Source: Arthrobacter nitrophenolicus (GTDB taxonomy: Bacteria; Actinomycetota; Actinomycetes; Actinomycetales; Micrococcaceae). From it: 64,000 nucleotides of DNA. The notes under the pieces were generated by a model, which was given only the letters and a program-made list of their open reading frames with translations, was not told the DNA's origin and searched no databases. The position numbers were made by a program, and so were the translations under genes. This document shows, piece by piece, positions 46,701 through 56,958 of this stretch (position 1 is the first letter of the stretch; each line of letters opens with the position of its first letter). The stretch spans positions 33,503 to 97,502 of the forward strand of contig NZ_AOFD01000010.1 in NCBI RefSeq assembly GCF_000332815.1, in the 5' to 3' direction.

Positions 46701-47998
46701 CTAGTTGGTGGAACCAGGAGCCAATACATCCATGATGCGGTTCAGGTCCTCAACACTCGCAAACTCAATGCTGACCTTCCCCTTCCGGACACCCAGGGAA
46801 ATCTTCACGTTAGTGTCCAGGCGGTCAGAGAGGGATGAAGCCAGATAGTCGAGCCGTTCATGGCGGGCACCAGGCCGGGGAATGTTGTTCTTTACCGGTT
46901 TGGCTGGATCCTGGTAGAGCGTGACCGCCTCTTCGGTGGCGCGCACGGACATGCCCTCGGCAACAATCTTCTGTGCCAGCCGCTCCATGGCCGCGGCATC
47001 CGGAAGGGACAGCAGGCGCGGGCATGCCCCGCAGAAAGGACGCCGGCGGCAACGCGGCGCTGGACCAGGGGAGGAAGCTTCAGCAGACGCAGCGTATTGG
47101 ACACCTGTGGCCGTGAGCGCCCGATCCGGTCGGCCAGCTGCTCGTGGGTGGTACCGAAATCCTCTAGCAGCTGCTGGTACGCCGCAGCCTCTTCCAGCGG
47201 GTTCAGCTGGCTCCGGTGGAGGTTCTCGAGCAGAGCATCGCGAAGAAGGTCGTCGTCGGTGGTATCCCGGACGATGGCCGGGATGGTGTCCAGCCCCGCC
47301 GCCTGGACTGCGCGCCACCGGCGTTCACCCATAACGAGCTCGAACGGCTCGCTACCGGATTCGGTTGACTTACGGACGACAATTGGCTGAAGGACGCCGA
47401 TTTCCCGTACAGAGTGCACCAGCTCCGCCATGTCGTCCTCATCGAAGACGTTGCGCGGCTGCTTTCGGTTGGGATGGATATCCATAACCGGTATTTCGGC
47501 GAAGCGGACACCCGGAACTTCGACGAGCTCCACCCCGTCGTCAATCAGCGCGGGGGCAGCGACCGGCTCCGCCGTGGACCCATCCGAGGATTCGTCGTCG
47601 CGGACTTCGGCCTCAGCCGGCTTCGTGACATCCGCCTTGGCGGGCGAACCCTTGCGCGCCGAACTCTTGGTTGCAGCAGAAGTGGAGGAAGATTCCGTCT
47701 TCTTGGCACCTGCAGAATCGGTAGCGGAGGAAGAAGTGCCTGCTGCCTCCGTATCACCATCCTGATTCCTGGACGGCCTGGACGTGGTCCTGGGGGCAGG
47801 GGAAGCGATCAGCTTGTCTGCAACTGACTGGGCTGTGCCTGCAGCAGCGTCCGGCGAATCAGTCTTCTTCCGTCCCTCAGGAAAGAAGAGGTCCACCGGG
47901 CGGGATACCGCTGCCCCGTTCCCCTGCCCGTTTGATGCGGCGGAACTTGGAATCAGCGCGCCAAGACCGCGGCCTAGGCCCCGTCGCTTCTCGCTCAT
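46701..47998 (-). CDS. parB: Chromosome-partitioning protein ParB, frame broken once (near 47015)
   Basis: From ATG 47998: [12 protein letters not shown], a long low-complexity linker (about 20-150), then box [17 protein letters not shown] and box [14 protein letters not shown] (CTP-binding) and the helix-turn-helix for parS ([29 protein letters not shown]). The frame is lost after GHARA; one C restored gives [13 protein letters not shown] and the C-terminal dimerisation domain, total 432 residues. ParB loads on parS as a CTP clamp and spreads. The long Ser/Thr/Ala-rich linker before box I is a feature of this protein. It is 64 bp downstream of parA. Confidence 0.94.
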
Positions 47999-48062
47999 GG
48001 ATAAATCCCTCCAGTGGTAGAACCAGGCAGTGCCGGTTCCGGTCGTTGCAGTTTGAAGATTT

Positions 48063-49130
48063 CTAGCGTTCTGCTATTTCAGCAGCGGCTTCCAGGTAAG
48101 ACAGTGCGCCACTGGAGGATGGGTCATACGTCATGACAGTCTGCTGGTAACTCGGCGCCTCGGAAATACGGACCGAGCGCGGTACTACGGCAGACAGCAC
48201 CTGTTGCGGGAAGTGCGTGCGGACTTCGGCAGCGACCTGTGCAGCAAGGTTGGTCCGGCCGTCGTACATGGTGAGCAGAATCGTGGAAACTTCGAGCTCG
48301 TCATTGAGGTGCTTCTGGATCATCTCAATGTTCTTCAGGAGCTGGCTGAGTCCCTCGAGCGCATAGTACTCACACTGAATGGGAATCAGGACCTCGTTGG
48401 CAGCGCAGAACGCGTTGACTGTGAGAAGTCCGAGGCTCGGCGGGCAATCGATGAAGATGTAGTCCAGCCGCTCCTCTCCGTTCTTTTCACGCGTCTTGGC
48501 ATATACATCGATGGCCCGGCGCAAACGCTGTTCACGCGCCACCAGCGATACCAGCTCGATCTCCGCGCCTGCGAGGTGGATGGTGGCCGGCGCGCAAATG
48601 AGCTTCTCGATATCGGGGCACTGGGCCACCACGTCTGCCATCGGCACATCGTTGATGAGGACGTCGTAGATGCTGTCGACATCCGCGTGGTGCTCGATGC
48701 CCAGCGCAGTGGAGGCGTTGCCCTGCGGGTCGATATCGATCACCAGGACATTCAGTCCGGCTGCTGCCAGTGCGGCCGCGATGTTCACGGTGGTGGTGGT
48801 CTTTCCCACCCCACCCTTCTGGTTGGACACGGTGAAAATCCGGGTCTTCTCCGGCCGGGGCAGCTTGCGGCCCATGAGGCGCTCCCGGCGCTTGGTTTCG
48901 TGCGCGAGCTCGCGGGCGATAGGACTGGAATCATCCATCGCGTCAATGATGTTTGATCTACCGGCAGGGGTTGTTTCACGTGAAACGAGGGCGGCGGATC
49001 CGGCATTCGCTACCGATTGCGGATGATTCCCGCCCCGGCCAGGGGCAAGTCCCGGTCCAGTGACGGAACGAGCTGACCCCAATGACACAAACGGCGGTAT
49101 CCGTTGTGCGGAGGCTTCACTACTGGTCAC
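48063..49130 (-). CDS. parA: Chromosome-partitioning ATPase ParA
   Basis: The protein has 355 residues from GTG 49130. The deviant Walker A is [23 protein letters not shown] and [14 protein letters not shown] complete the ATPase. The N-terminal 110 residues are variable and contain VSRET, which is the translation of a parS site; M. tuberculosis ParA has the same VSRET near its start. ATG 48938 is an alternative start after the parS site; neither has a clear ribosome-binding site. ParA binds DNA with ATP and moves ParB-parS complexes. Confidence 0.93.
   Translation of the reverse strand: MTSSEASAQRIPPFVSLGSARSVTGPGLAPGRGGNHPQSVANAGSAALVSRETTPAGRSNIIDAMDDSSPIARELAHETKRRERLMGRKLPRPEKTRIFTVSNQKGGVGKTTTTVNIAAALAAAGLNVLVIDIDPQGNASTALGIEHHADVDSIYDVLINDVPMADVVAQCPDIEKLICAPATIHLAGAEIELVSLVAREQRLRRAIDVYAKTREKNGEERLDYIFIDCPPSLGLLTVNAFCAANEVLIPIQCEYYALEGLSQLLKNIEMIQKHLNDELEVSTILLTMYDGRTNLAAQVAAEVRTHFPQQVLSAVVPRSVRISEAPSYQQTVMTYDPSSSGALSYLEAAAEIAER
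48973..48986. other. parS site 9, inside the parA 5' coding region
   Basis: Exact GTTTCACGTGAAAC core, read as VSRET in the parA frame. It is 2.6 kb from the intergenic array. Confidence 0.9.
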
Positions 49131-49220
49131 TGGGGCACACTCACTCTCGTTCAGCCATTTTTTGCTGCCGTTGACTAGCCTAACTGCTTGACCCGGCAGA
49201 CTACGGCTACCGGGCCAGGA

Positions 49221-49871
49221 CTAGGACTTCTTTTGGGACTTGTTTACAACGATGCGCACTACCGTGGTGGGTTCCTCAAGCAGGTTGTCACCCACGGTCA
49301 GGACTGACGTTTCAACGCCGCCCAGTTTGCGGATCACCTTGGCGGCTTTTTCGATTTCTTCGCCGGCGCTCCGTCCCTTGATGGCAACAACTTCGCCCTT
49401 GCCGTTCAAGAGGGGGATGGTCAGCCCTGCGAGGTTGCTCAATGCCGAGACTGCCCTCGCCGTCACCACGTCGGCATCAACATGGCCAACGGCCAGTTCG
49501 GCACGCGTGCGCATCACCGTCACGTTGTCCAGCCCGAGGTCGTCCACCACCTCCTGGAGCCAGATCACCCTGCGTTCCAGGGGCTCGATCAGGGTCAGTT
49601 CCAGGTCGGGCCGGGCGATGGCGAGGCACAGACCAGGCAGGCCGGCCCCGCTGCCGACGTCGGCTACGTGGCTGCCGTGCGGGATCTGCCTCTCGATGAC
49701 AGCGCAGTTCAGCACATGCCTGCTCCACAACCGGGGGATTTCCCGCGGCCCGATCAGGCCGCGTTCAGTTCCCGAAGTGGCAAGATGCTCAACGTAGCGC
49801 TTGGCCAGATCAAGGCGGTCGCCGAAGATTTTTTCGGCGGCCAGAAGCTCAGGTGCCGTGATGTCAACCAT
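49221..49871 (-). CDS. rsmG: 16S rRNA (guanine-N7)-methyltransferase RsmG
   Basis: The 216-residue protein has the SAM-binding motif VADVGSGAGLPGLCLAIARP, IEPLERRVIWLQEVV and the class I methyltransferase fold. RsmG methylates G527 of 16S rRNA; loss gives low-level streptomycin resistance. It lies between khpB and parA in the standard order. ATG 49871 begins 21 bp after khpB. Confidence 0.95.
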   Translation of the reverse strand: MVDITAPELLAAEKIFGDRLDLAKRYVEHLATSGTERGLIGPREIPRLWSRHVLNCAVIERQIPHGSHVADVGSGAGLPGLCLAIARPDLELTLIEPLERRVIWLQEVVDDLGLDNVTVMRTRAELAVGHVDADVVTARAVSALSNLAGLTIPLLNGKGEVVAIKGRSAGEEIEKAAKVIRKLGGVETSVLTVGDNLLEEPTTVVRIVVNKSQKKS

Positions 49872-49892
49872 GTTCAGCGGGCCAGCAATTCT

Positions 49893-50459
49893 CTAGTCTG
49901 CGGATACAACAATGTGGCGTCCGCTGCCTTCGCCCTCGGACTCACTGACGAGCCCCAGGTCTGCGACGGCGTCGTGGACGATCTTCCGTTCGTAGGCGCT
50001 CATCGGTTCCAAGGCCACGGATTTGCCGGTTTCCTTCACTGCGGCTGCGGCGTCCTCCGCGATCTTCTGCAGGTGGCCGGTGCGCTCCTGGCGGTATCCG
50101 TTGATGTCAAGGACCAGCCGGGACCGGTTCTCCGTTGCGGACAGCACCGCAAGGCGCGTGAGCTCCTGAAGTGCTTCAAGGACCTCACCGTCCTCGCCAA
50201 CCAGGCTCTCCAAGCCTTCGGACTCTTCCTCGGCAACGATTGAAATGTAGGTGCGGCCGTTGCGGACCTCGATGTCGATGTCGCCGTCGATATCGGCGAT
50301 GTCCAGCAGTTCCTCAAGATAGTCCGCCGCGATGTCGCCCTCTTCCTCGAGACGGCTGACAGCGGACATCTTCGGCGCGGAAGTCTCTTCGTTCACGGAC
50401 TCGTCCTGCTCTTCGATCATGTCTTCAGAAAGGGCGTGTTCGGTGCTCTCGGCTGACAT
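49893..50459 (-). CDS. khpB: RNA-binding protein KhpB (Jag; KH and R3H domains)
   Basis: The protein has 188 residues: an acidic N-terminus (about 1-30), a KH-II domain (about 50-115, DIADIDGDIDIEVRNGRTYIS) and an R3H domain (about 125-185, PMSAYERKIVHDAVADL). It binds RNA and links to cell-elongation control in other Gram-positives. The start ATG overlaps the yidC stop as TAATG, so it is coupled to yidC. Confidence 0.93.
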   Translation of the reverse strand: MSAESTEHALSEDMIEEQDESVNEETSAPKMSAVSRLEEEGDIAADYLEELLDIADIDGDIDIEVRNGRTYISIVAEEESEGLESLVGEDGEVLEALQELTRLAVLSATENRSRLVLDINGYRQERTGHLQKIAEDAAAAVKETGKSVALEPMSAYERKIVHDAVADLGLVSESEGEGSGRHIVVSAD

Positions 50460-51433
50460 TACTTCTTCTTCCTGTTCTTGCGCTGGGGCTGGACACGCTG
50501 GCCCTTGGGTTCGGCAACGGCTGCTGCCGCGGCGGCATCGGCGTCGTCATCCTTCTTGCCGCTGAGGATGGACAGGGCGGGCAGGCCCTTGGCGGCACGG
50601 CGCTCGGCAAGGGCCTTGGCGGCGGGGGATCCCGGCGTCGGCATGCGGCGGATGACGAAGAACTGCTGGCCCATGGTCCACAGGTTGGTGGTGGTCCAGT
50701 AGATCAGGACACCGATGGGGAAGTTGATGCCGCCCACACCGAAGACGATGGGCAGGATGTACAGCATCATCTTCTGCTGGCGCATGAACGGGCTGGCCAT
50801 GGCCTCTTCGGACATGTTCTTGGCCATGATCTGCTTCTGCGTGATGAACTGCGAGGCCGTCATGGCCAGGATCATCAGGATCGAGAGGACGGCAACAGTG
50901 ATCTGGTTCTCGCCGCCGCCGCCATGCAGCAGCGTTGCGTTCAGGGGTGCCCCGAAGATGGTGGAGTCGTCGAACTGCACTACCTGGTCGTGGCTCATGG
51001 CGCCGATGCCTTCGCCCTTGTCGCGGGCACCTGAAATGCCGGACAGGACGGTGAACAGCGCGAAGAAGAACGGCATCTGGATCAGCATGGGCAGGCATGC
51101 GGAGAACGGGTTGGTGCCGTGCTTCTTGTACATGGCCATCTGTTCCTGCGCCATGGCCTGGCGGGACAGCTGGTCGGTCTTGCCCTTGTACTTGTCCTGG
51201 AGCTTCTTCAGGTCCGGCTGCAGGAGCTGCATGCCGCGCTGAGCCTTGATCTGCTTCACGAACACGGGAATCAGGGCGGCACGGATCACCAGCACCAGCC
51301 CGATGATGGAAAGAGTCCAGGTCCAGCCCGATGCCTCGGGCAGGCCGATGGCGGTCAGGCCCTCGTGGAAGCCCACCATGATGATGGACACAAGCCACTT
51401 GAACGGAAACATGATTGTTTCAAAGAAGTCCAT
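50459..51433 (-). CDS. yidC: Membrane protein insertase YidC
   Basis: The protein has 324 residues of the Gram-positive/Oxa1 type without the large periplasmic domain. The first helices carry the conserved hydrophilic-groove Arg in LVIRAALIPVFVKQIKAQRGM; FSACLPMLIQMPFFFALFTVL and later segments complete five helices. The C-terminal tail is basic (RKNRKKK), for ribosome contact. It inserts membrane proteins with or without SecYEG. It ends on the khpB start and is 15 bp after yidD. Confidence 0.95.
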   Translation of the reverse strand: MDFFETIMFPFKWLVSIIMVGFHEGLTAIGLPEASGWTWTLSIIGLVLVIRAALIPVFVKQIKAQRGMQLLQPDLKKLQDKYKGKTDQLSRQAMAQEQMAMYKKHGTNPFSACLPMLIQMPFFFALFTVLSGISGARDKGEGIGAMSHDQVVQFDDSTIFGAPLNATLLHGGGGENQITVAVLSILMILAMTASQFITQKQIMAKNMSEEAMASPFMRQQKMMLYILPIVFGVGGINFPIGVLIYWTTTNLWTMGQQFFVIRRMPTPGSPAAKALAERRAAKGLPALSILSGKKDDDADAAAAAAVAEPKGQRVQPQRKNRKKK

Positions 51434-51448
51434 ACTTATCCCTATTCG

Positions 51449-51841
51449 TCAGGCCGCACTGCGGCCTTCTCCATCAGTCCGAGCAGCCAGGTACTTGTCC
51501 GGGTTGTTCAGCACAACAATTGTGGGGGCCTGGCTCTCCGGCCAGTCCCGCTTTCCGGCGGGGACGTGGTCCACACCGCCGGCGTTCCATGGATGGCAGC
51601 GGCCGAGGCGCCGGACTGCGAGCCAGCTTCCCTTGACGGCGCCATGGACAGTAACCGCTTCAAGGGCATAAGCCGAGCATGAAGGGAAAAAACGGCAGAC
51701 CTGCCCGTACAAGGGTGAAATCACCTTGCGGTAAGCCTTGAGCAGCACGATGAGGGTGTTCCGGGGCAGGTTCCACAGGAACATTCCGACGGCGGCGGCT
51801 ACAGGACGGAGACGGGCGACGACGGCGGTGGCGTTACGCAC
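51449..51841 (-). CDS. yidD: Membrane protein insertion efficiency factor YidD
   Basis: The protein has 130 residues, with the core [27 protein letters not shown] and [14 protein letters not shown], the family's cysteine-containing signature. The N-terminal 30 and C-terminal 35 residues are lineage additions. GTG 51841 has AGGAGGGG upstream and overlaps the rnpA end by 8 bp. YidD assists YidC at the membrane. Confidence 0.93.
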   Translation of the reverse strand: MRNATAVVARLRPVAAAVGMFLWNLPRNTLIVLLKAYRKVISPLYGQVCRFFPSCSAYALEAVTVHGAVKGSWLAVRRLGRCHPWNAGGVDHVPAGKRDWPESQAPTIVVLNNPDKYLAARTDGEGRSAA

Positions 51842-52244
51842 GCGATGTCCCCTCCTGTGTTGTACCAGCCGAACCATTTGCGGCCGCCTGTATGGGGCGT
51901 CCGGCCAGCCGGGTCAGCGTCGATTCCAGTGCAGCGTTGTAGTCCTTCAGCAGCTGGTCCCAGCTGGCAGAGGCGGACGCGGGCAGCGCCCGGACCACTA
52001 TGGCGAAACCGGTGCCGTGCTCGCGCAGCGAGGCGGCACCCGCTTCCCTCAGTCTTCGCTTAACGAGGTTCCTGACCACAGCGTTCCCTACACTCTTGGA
52101 AACGATGAACCCGATCCGGCTGGGTTCGTCGGCAGCGATAGCTGCCGCATATAACACTACGTTCCGGCGCCCATTGCGGACACCGGAACGTACAGTTGTT
52201 GAAAAATCGGTAGCAGTCCTCAGGCGGTTGCGGGCGGCCAGCAC
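51834..52244 (-). CDS. rnpA: Ribonuclease P protein component
   Basis: The protein has 136 residues from GTG 52244. [21 protein letters not shown] and the RNR motif [14 protein letters not shown] are diagnostic. It binds RNase P RNA to process tRNA 5' ends. The gene is 41 bp downstream of rpmH, as in nearly all bacteria. The last 20 residues overlap the yidD start. Confidence 0.95.
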   Translation of the reverse strand: MLAARNRLRTATDFSTTVRSGVRNGRRNVVLYAAAIAADEPSRIGFIVSKSVGNAVVRNLVKRRLREAGAASLREHGTGFAIVVRALPASASASWDQLLKDYNAALESTLTRLAGRPIQAAANGSAGTTQEGTSRA

Positions 52245-52285
52245 CTTAAACTCGCAAAGGAATGTCTACCGACAAGTCAGGTTAT

Positions 52286-52423
52286 TTAGGCCGACAGCTC
52301 GGTGCGGCCCTTGCCACGGCGGGCTGCCAGGATGGCGCGGCCGGCACGGGTACGCATACGAAGGCGGAAGCCGTGCTTCTTGGCTCGACGGCGGTTATTC
52401 GGCTGAAAAGTCCGCTTGCTCAC
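52286..52423 (-). CDS. rpmH: 50S ribosomal protein bL34
   Basis: A 45-residue protein from GTG 52423: [20 protein letters not shown]... ending GKGRTELSA, the bL34 sequence for actinobacteria. TGGAGT lies upstream of the start. It heads the rpmH-rnpA-yidD-yidC-khpB-rsmG-parA-parB series on the minus strand and is divergent from dnaA. Confidence 0.97.
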   Translation of the reverse strand: MSKRTFQPNNRRRAKKHGFRLRMRTRAGRAILAARRGKGRTELSA

Positions 52424-52892
52424 GTTAGTTACTCCAGTGGATCAAAGGTGCGCCCACCCGATCAGTATGGGGAAGAACTGGCCGACGCTAAGTTTTGTAT
52501 ATGCACGCTTCCCCCGGCTGCCCAAACGCGGAGCGTCTGGGAGATTCAGATGGGGCCAAAAAGCGGACACAAAGGACTTCACAACGTTAGGGCAATTTGA
52601 GCCCCTGCGTCAAACCGGGACGGCCCCCGAGCGCTATCCCCAGCTGTTCCTAACTACCCCTCAAAGCCTGTGGATGAAGTGGCTCACAGCCCCCTTTCGG
52701 GAACCACAACCGTGTAATTATCCACAAGCAACTGGCCAGCTATCTTCTAGGCTTTTCATCCCCTAGAGTGGCTCAGTAGCCGATTATCCACGGACTGTGC
52801 ATAACCCTGTGGATTAAGCTGGGCCAGCACCCTGGTTCCGGACTTTGGGCTGCAGGCATTGCAGGCAAAGCAAGTTTTGAGGGAACCCATTG
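52424..52892. other. rpmH-dnaA intergenic region with DnaA boxes
   Basis: The 469-bp divergent spacer holds the rpmH and dnaA promoters. DnaA boxes: exact TTATCCACA at 52718-52726; one-mismatch copies at 52669-52677 (TGTGGATGA), 52784-52792 (TTATCCACG) and 52808-52816 (TGTGGATTA). These are close to the dnaA start, consistent with autoregulation and with an origin that has boxes on both sides of dnaA. Confidence 0.75.
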
Positions 52893-54314
52893 ATGACAGT
52901 AGACGAAGCCAACCACGCCAATACTGTCGGAAGTTCCTGGCGCCGGGTGGTCAGTTTGTTGGAGCAGGACCACCGCGTTTCCCCGCGGCAGCGCGGCTTC
53001 GTCATCCTCGCCCAGGCCCAGGGCCTGATCGGTTCCACCCTCCTGGTGGCCGTACCCAACGAACTCACCCGCGAGGTGCTCCAGACCCAGGTGAAGGATG
53101 CCCTCGACGATGCCCTGCACAGCGTCTTCTCGGAAGACATCCGGTGCGCCATCGACGTCGATACCGATCTGGTGCCCGTCCACGAAGAACCTGAACCCGT
53201 CGTCGAACCGTCCTTCGTCTCGGACCAGCTGGTGGAGCAGAAGCCCCAGCCCATGCTGCCGAGCACCTCGCATGAGTTCGGCCGGCTGAATCCCAAGTAC
53301 GTTTTCGACACCTTCGTGATCGGCTCGTCCAACCGCTTCGCGCACGCTGCGGCCGTGGCAGTTGCCGAAGCCCCCGCCAAGGCCTACAATCCGCTGTTCA
53401 TCTACGGCGATTCCGGGCTGGGCAAGACGCACCTGCTGCACGCGATCGGCCACTACGCACGGCGCCTCTACAGCGGCATCCGCGTCCGCTACGTCAACTC
53501 CGAAGAATTCACCAACGATTTCATCAACTCCATCCGCGACGACGAAGGCGCCAGCTTCAAAACCACGTACCGCAACGTGGACGTGCTGCTCATCGACGAC
53601 ATCCAGTTCCTGGCCGGCAAGGACCGGACGCTGGAGGAGTTCTTCCACACGTTCAATTCGCTGCACAACAACAACAAGCAGGTGGTCATCACCTCGGACC
53701 AGCCGCCCAAGCTGCTGGCTGGCTTCGAGGACCGGATGAAATCCCGCTTTGAGTGGGGCCTGCTGACGGACATCCAGCCGCCGGAACTCGAAACCCGCAT
53801 CGCCATCCTCCGGAAGAAGGCCCTTAGCGAGGGACTTTCGGCACCGGATGACGCCCTTGAGTACATCGCCTCCAAGATCTCCAGCAACATCCGCGAACTC
53901 GAAGGCGCCCTGATCCGCGTCACGGCGTTCGCCAGCCTCAACCGGCAGCCGGTGGACGTGGCCCTGGCGGAAATGGTCCTCAAGGACCTCATCACGGACG
54001 ACGGCGCCCAGGAAATCACATCCAGCCAGATCCTCCAGCAGACGGCCGACTACTTCAAGCTCAGCATGGAAGAGCTGTGCAGCAAGTCGCGCACGCGCAC
54101 GCTGGTGACGGCGCGGCAGATCGCGATGTACCTGTGCCGGGAGCTCACCGACATGTCCCTGCCCAAGATCGGCCAGGAGCTCGGCGGCCGCGACCACACC
54201 ACGGTCATCCACGCGGACCGCAAGATCCGTGAACTCATGGCCGAGCGCCGTGTGATTTACAACCAGGTGACAGAGCTGACCAACCGGATTAAGCAACAGC
54301 AGCGCGATTCCTGA
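52893..54314 (+). CDS. dnaA: Chromosomal replication initiator protein DnaA
   Basis: The protein has 473 residues: domain I (about 1-85), an acidic linker (85-130), the AAA+ domain with Walker [17 protein letters not shown] and Walker [14 protein letters not shown], and domain IV with the signature [12 protein letters not shown] chose ATG 52893 over the preceding TTG because GAGGGA lies 8 nt upstream. It opens oriC in the flanking spacer and activates or represses its own promoter through the DnaA boxes. Confidence 0.97.
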   Translation: MTVDEANHANTVGSSWRRVVSLLEQDHRVSPRQRGFVILAQAQGLIGSTLLVAVPNELTREVLQTQVKDALDDALHSVFSEDIRCAIDVDTDLVPVHEEPEPVVEPSFVSDQLVEQKPQPMLPSTSHEFGRLNPKYVFDTFVIGSSNRFAHAAAVAVAEAPAKAYNPLFIYGDSGLGKTHLLHAIGHYARRLYSGIRVRYVNSEEFTNDFINSIRDDEGASFKTTYRNVDVLLIDDIQFLAGKDRTLEEFFHTFNSLHNNNKQVVITSDQPPKLLAGFEDRMKSRFEWGLLTDIQPPELETRIAILRKKALSEGLSAPDDALEYIASKISSNIRELEGALIRVTAFASLNRQPVDVALAEMVLKDLITDDGAQEITSSQILQQTADYFKLSMEELCSKSRTRTLVTARQIAMYLCRELTDMSLPKIGQELGGRDHTTVIHADRKIRELMAERRVIYNQVTELTNRIKQQQRDS

Positions 54315-54838
54315 CCCGCCACCTATACCTTATTAACAGGTGCATGTGGATAAGGCTGTGGATAGTTAAGGGGACAACCGCGGTTAATGGGCTTAAAACC
54401 CTTAAGCCGCCTGTGGATCGCGAAAACGGCGAAAATTTCTGTCCCCATCCACACCCTGTTTAAAACCTGCTCCACCCACAGTCCATGAACAGGGCTTAAC
54501 CGCTCGAACGCAGGCTGAAGCACGGTTATCCACAGTTTCCACAGCAGTTATTAACACTACTAATCCCAAAAAATCGAAGTCCCTCAAACAACAAGATCGA
54601 TCTGCACACCTCTGCCGGGCGGGCCGGGCGGCCCGGACCCCTTGAGGCCGGACTGGGGGATGGGTTAATCGCGGATGTTCCGGCTAAGCTGTCAGCAGCG
54701 CTCCCATCCCTGGGTCCGTGCGTGGTCCGCCGAGTGCAAACCATGCGCCAAACAGGGCGGGGACAACACTTTCCAGGGACTCCTACCGCGGGAGTGCCGG
54801 AACCCAAACGCAGCAGCAATGAAAGGCGGCACCCTTCC
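54315..54838. other. oriC: Probable oriC: dnaA-dnaN intergenic region
   Basis: This 524-bp spacer has exact DnaA boxes at 54345-54353 (reverse) and 54526-54534 and near matches at 54357-54365 (TGTGGATAG) and 54412-54420 (TGTGGATCG), plus partial copies at 54446 and 54536. An AT-rich segment (54545-54600, with TTATTAACA and AAAAAATC) beside the strongest box is a candidate unwinding element. Position between dnaA and dnaN is the usual actinobacterial oriC. No gene is seen. Confidence 0.85.
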
Positions 54839-55963
54839 GTGAAGTTCAGAGTCGATCGGGACGTCCTGGCAGAAGCCGTCACCTGGACAGCCCGGTCCTT
54901 GTCTCCGCGGCCGCCCGTACCCGTCCTGTCCGGCCTCCTCCTGAAGGCCGAAGCCGGCACCGTCAGCCTCTCGAGCTTTGACTACGAGACCTCCGCGCGG
55001 CTCGAAATTGCCGCGGACATCCGGGACGAAGGCACCATCCTGGTGTCAGGCCGGCTGCTGGCGGATATCTGCCGCAGCCTTCCCTCCGCTCCGGTCGACG
55101 TCGAAACCGACGGCAACAAAGTGACGCTCACCTGCCGCCGAAGCAGCTTCCACCTGGCCACCATGCCTGAGGCCGAGTACCCGCCCCTGCCCGCGCTTCC
55201 CGCGATCAGCGGCACAGTCCCCGGCGATGCCTTTGCCCAGGCTGTTTCCCAGGTGATCATCGCCGCGAGCAAGGACGACACCCTCCCCATCCTCACGGGT
55301 GTCCGGATGGAGATCGAAGACGACCTGATCACCCTCCTGGCCACGGACCGGTACCGGCTCGCCATGCGCGAAGTCCCGTGGAAGCCGGTGACGCCGGGTA
55401 TCTCCACCAGCGCCCTGGTCAAGGCGAAAACCCTCAACGAGGTCGCCAAGACACTCGGCAACAGCGGGGACATCAACCTTGCACTCTCCGACGACGACAG
55501 CCGCCTGATCGGCTTCGAAAGCGGCGGGCGAACCACCACCTCGCTGCTGGTGGACGGCGATTACCCGAAGATCCGCTCACTGTTCCCGGAATCAACCCCC
55601 ATCCATGCCACCGTGCAAACCCAGGAACTGGTTGAGGCAGTCCGCCGTGTTTCGCTCGTGGCCGAGCGGAACACCCCGGTACGGCTGGCCTTCACGGAAG
55701 GCCAGCTGAACCTCGACGCCGGCACCGGTGAGGACGCGCAGGCTTCGGAGGAGCTGGAAGCACAGCTTTCCGGGGACGACATCACCGTGGCCTTCAACCC
55801 GCACTACCTGGTGGAAGGCCTGAGCGTGATCGAAACCAAGTTCGTCCGGTTCTCCTTCACCTCGGCGCCGAAGCCGGCCATGATCACGGCCCAGGCGGAC
55901 GCCGACGGCGAGGACCAGGACGACTACCGCTACCTGGTGATGCCGGTCCGCCTCCCTAACTAG
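54839..55963 (+). CDS. dnaN: DNA polymerase III sliding clamp (beta subunit)
   Basis: The protein has 374 residues from GTG 54839 (MKFRVDRDVLAEAVTWTARSL). Three clamp domains follow; TDRYRLAMRE is the DnaN signature and the C-terminus ends YRYLVMPVRLPN, which is typical. A longer open frame upstream would add 39 Arg-rich residues not found in the family. The ring holds polymerase III on DNA. It is followed by gnd after 66 bp. Confidence 0.97.
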   Translation: MKFRVDRDVLAEAVTWTARSLSPRPPVPVLSGLLLKAEAGTVSLSSFDYETSARLEIAADIRDEGTILVSGRLLADICRSLPSAPVDVETDGNKVTLTCRRSSFHLATMPEAEYPPLPALPAISGTVPGDAFAQAVSQVIIAASKDDTLPILTGVRMEIEDDLITLLATDRYRLAMREVPWKPVTPGISTSALVKAKTLNEVAKTLGNSGDINLALSDDDSRLIGFESGGRTTTSLLVDGDYPKIRSLFPESTPIHATVQTQELVEAVRRVSLVAERNTPVRLAFTEGQLNLDAGTGEDAQASEELEAQLSGDDITVAFNPHYLVEGLSVIETKFVRFSFTSAPKPAMITAQADADGEDQDDYRYLVMPVRLPN

Positions 55964-56029
55964 TCCCCATCGGCTCGCCGATGGGCCCCAACCACCGCCA
56001 CCCATTCACCGCGCAGAAAAGAGTTCCTG

Positions 56030-56913
56030 ATGCACATTGGACTGATTGGCCTTGGCAAAATGGGATTCAACATGCGCGAGCGGCTTCGCAAAGGCGGGAT
56101 CGACGTCACGGGCTACGACCGCAACCCGGACATCAGCGATGTTGCCTCCGTGGACGAGCTGCTCGCCGCAGTCCCCGTCCCCAGGCTGATCTGGGTGATG
56201 GTCCCCGCCGGCGCGATTACGGATGCGGTCATCACCGAGCTGGCGGACAAGCTGGACCAGGGCGACCTGGTGATCGACGGCGGCAACTCCCGCTTCACCG
56301 AGGACCAGAAGCACGGCGAAATCCTTGCTGCCAAGGGCATCCGCTTCGCCGACTGCGGCGTCTCCGGCGGTGTCTGGGGCCTGCAGAACGGCTACGGCCT
56401 GATGGCAGGCGGGGATGCGGCTGACATCGAACGCGCACTGCCCGTGTTCGATGCCCTGCGCCCCGAGGGGGAACGAGCGGACAGCTTTGTCCACGTTGGC
56501 GGGGTCGGTGCCGGTCACTACGCAAGATGGTCCACAACGGAATCGAGTATGGCCTGATGCAGGCCTATGCCGAGGGCTACCAGCTCCTTGCATCCAAGGA
56601 CATCATCAACGACCTGCCCGGCACTTTCCGCGCCTGGCAAAAAGGCACGGTGGTGCGGTCCTGGCTGCTTGACCTGCTGGTCAAGGCGCTGGAGGAGGAC
56701 CCGGGCCTGCAGAACATTGATGACTACGTGGAGGATTCCGGCGAGGGGCGCTGGACTGTGGAAGAAGCAATCGCCAACGCAATTCCTGCCCCGGCCATCA
56801 CCGCCGCACTGTTCGCCCGCTTTGAGTCCAGGGAGGACAGTTCACCCGCCATGAAGATGGTGTCCGCCCTCCGCCACCAGTTCGGCGGACACGCAACCCG
56901 TCCTGCCAAGTAG
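56030..56913 (+). CDS. gnd: 6-phosphogluconate dehydrogenase (decarboxylating), frame broken once (near 56523)
   Basis: ATG 56030 begins MHIGLIGLGKMGFNMRERLRKGG (NAD(P)-binding). The frame breaks after GAGHYA; one restored base gives [22 protein letters not shown], the catalytic KxxHN motif, and the shortened C-terminal half. The restored length is 294 residues, the short gnd form. It oxidises 6-phosphogluconate to ribulose 5-phosphate. Its place between dnaN and recF is normal in actinobacteria. Coenzyme choice is not clear from the sequence. Confidence 0.92.
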
Positions 56914-56958
56914 CACCCACCGGGGACCGCCGTTGTCCCCAGAATTGTCGAAACCCGC

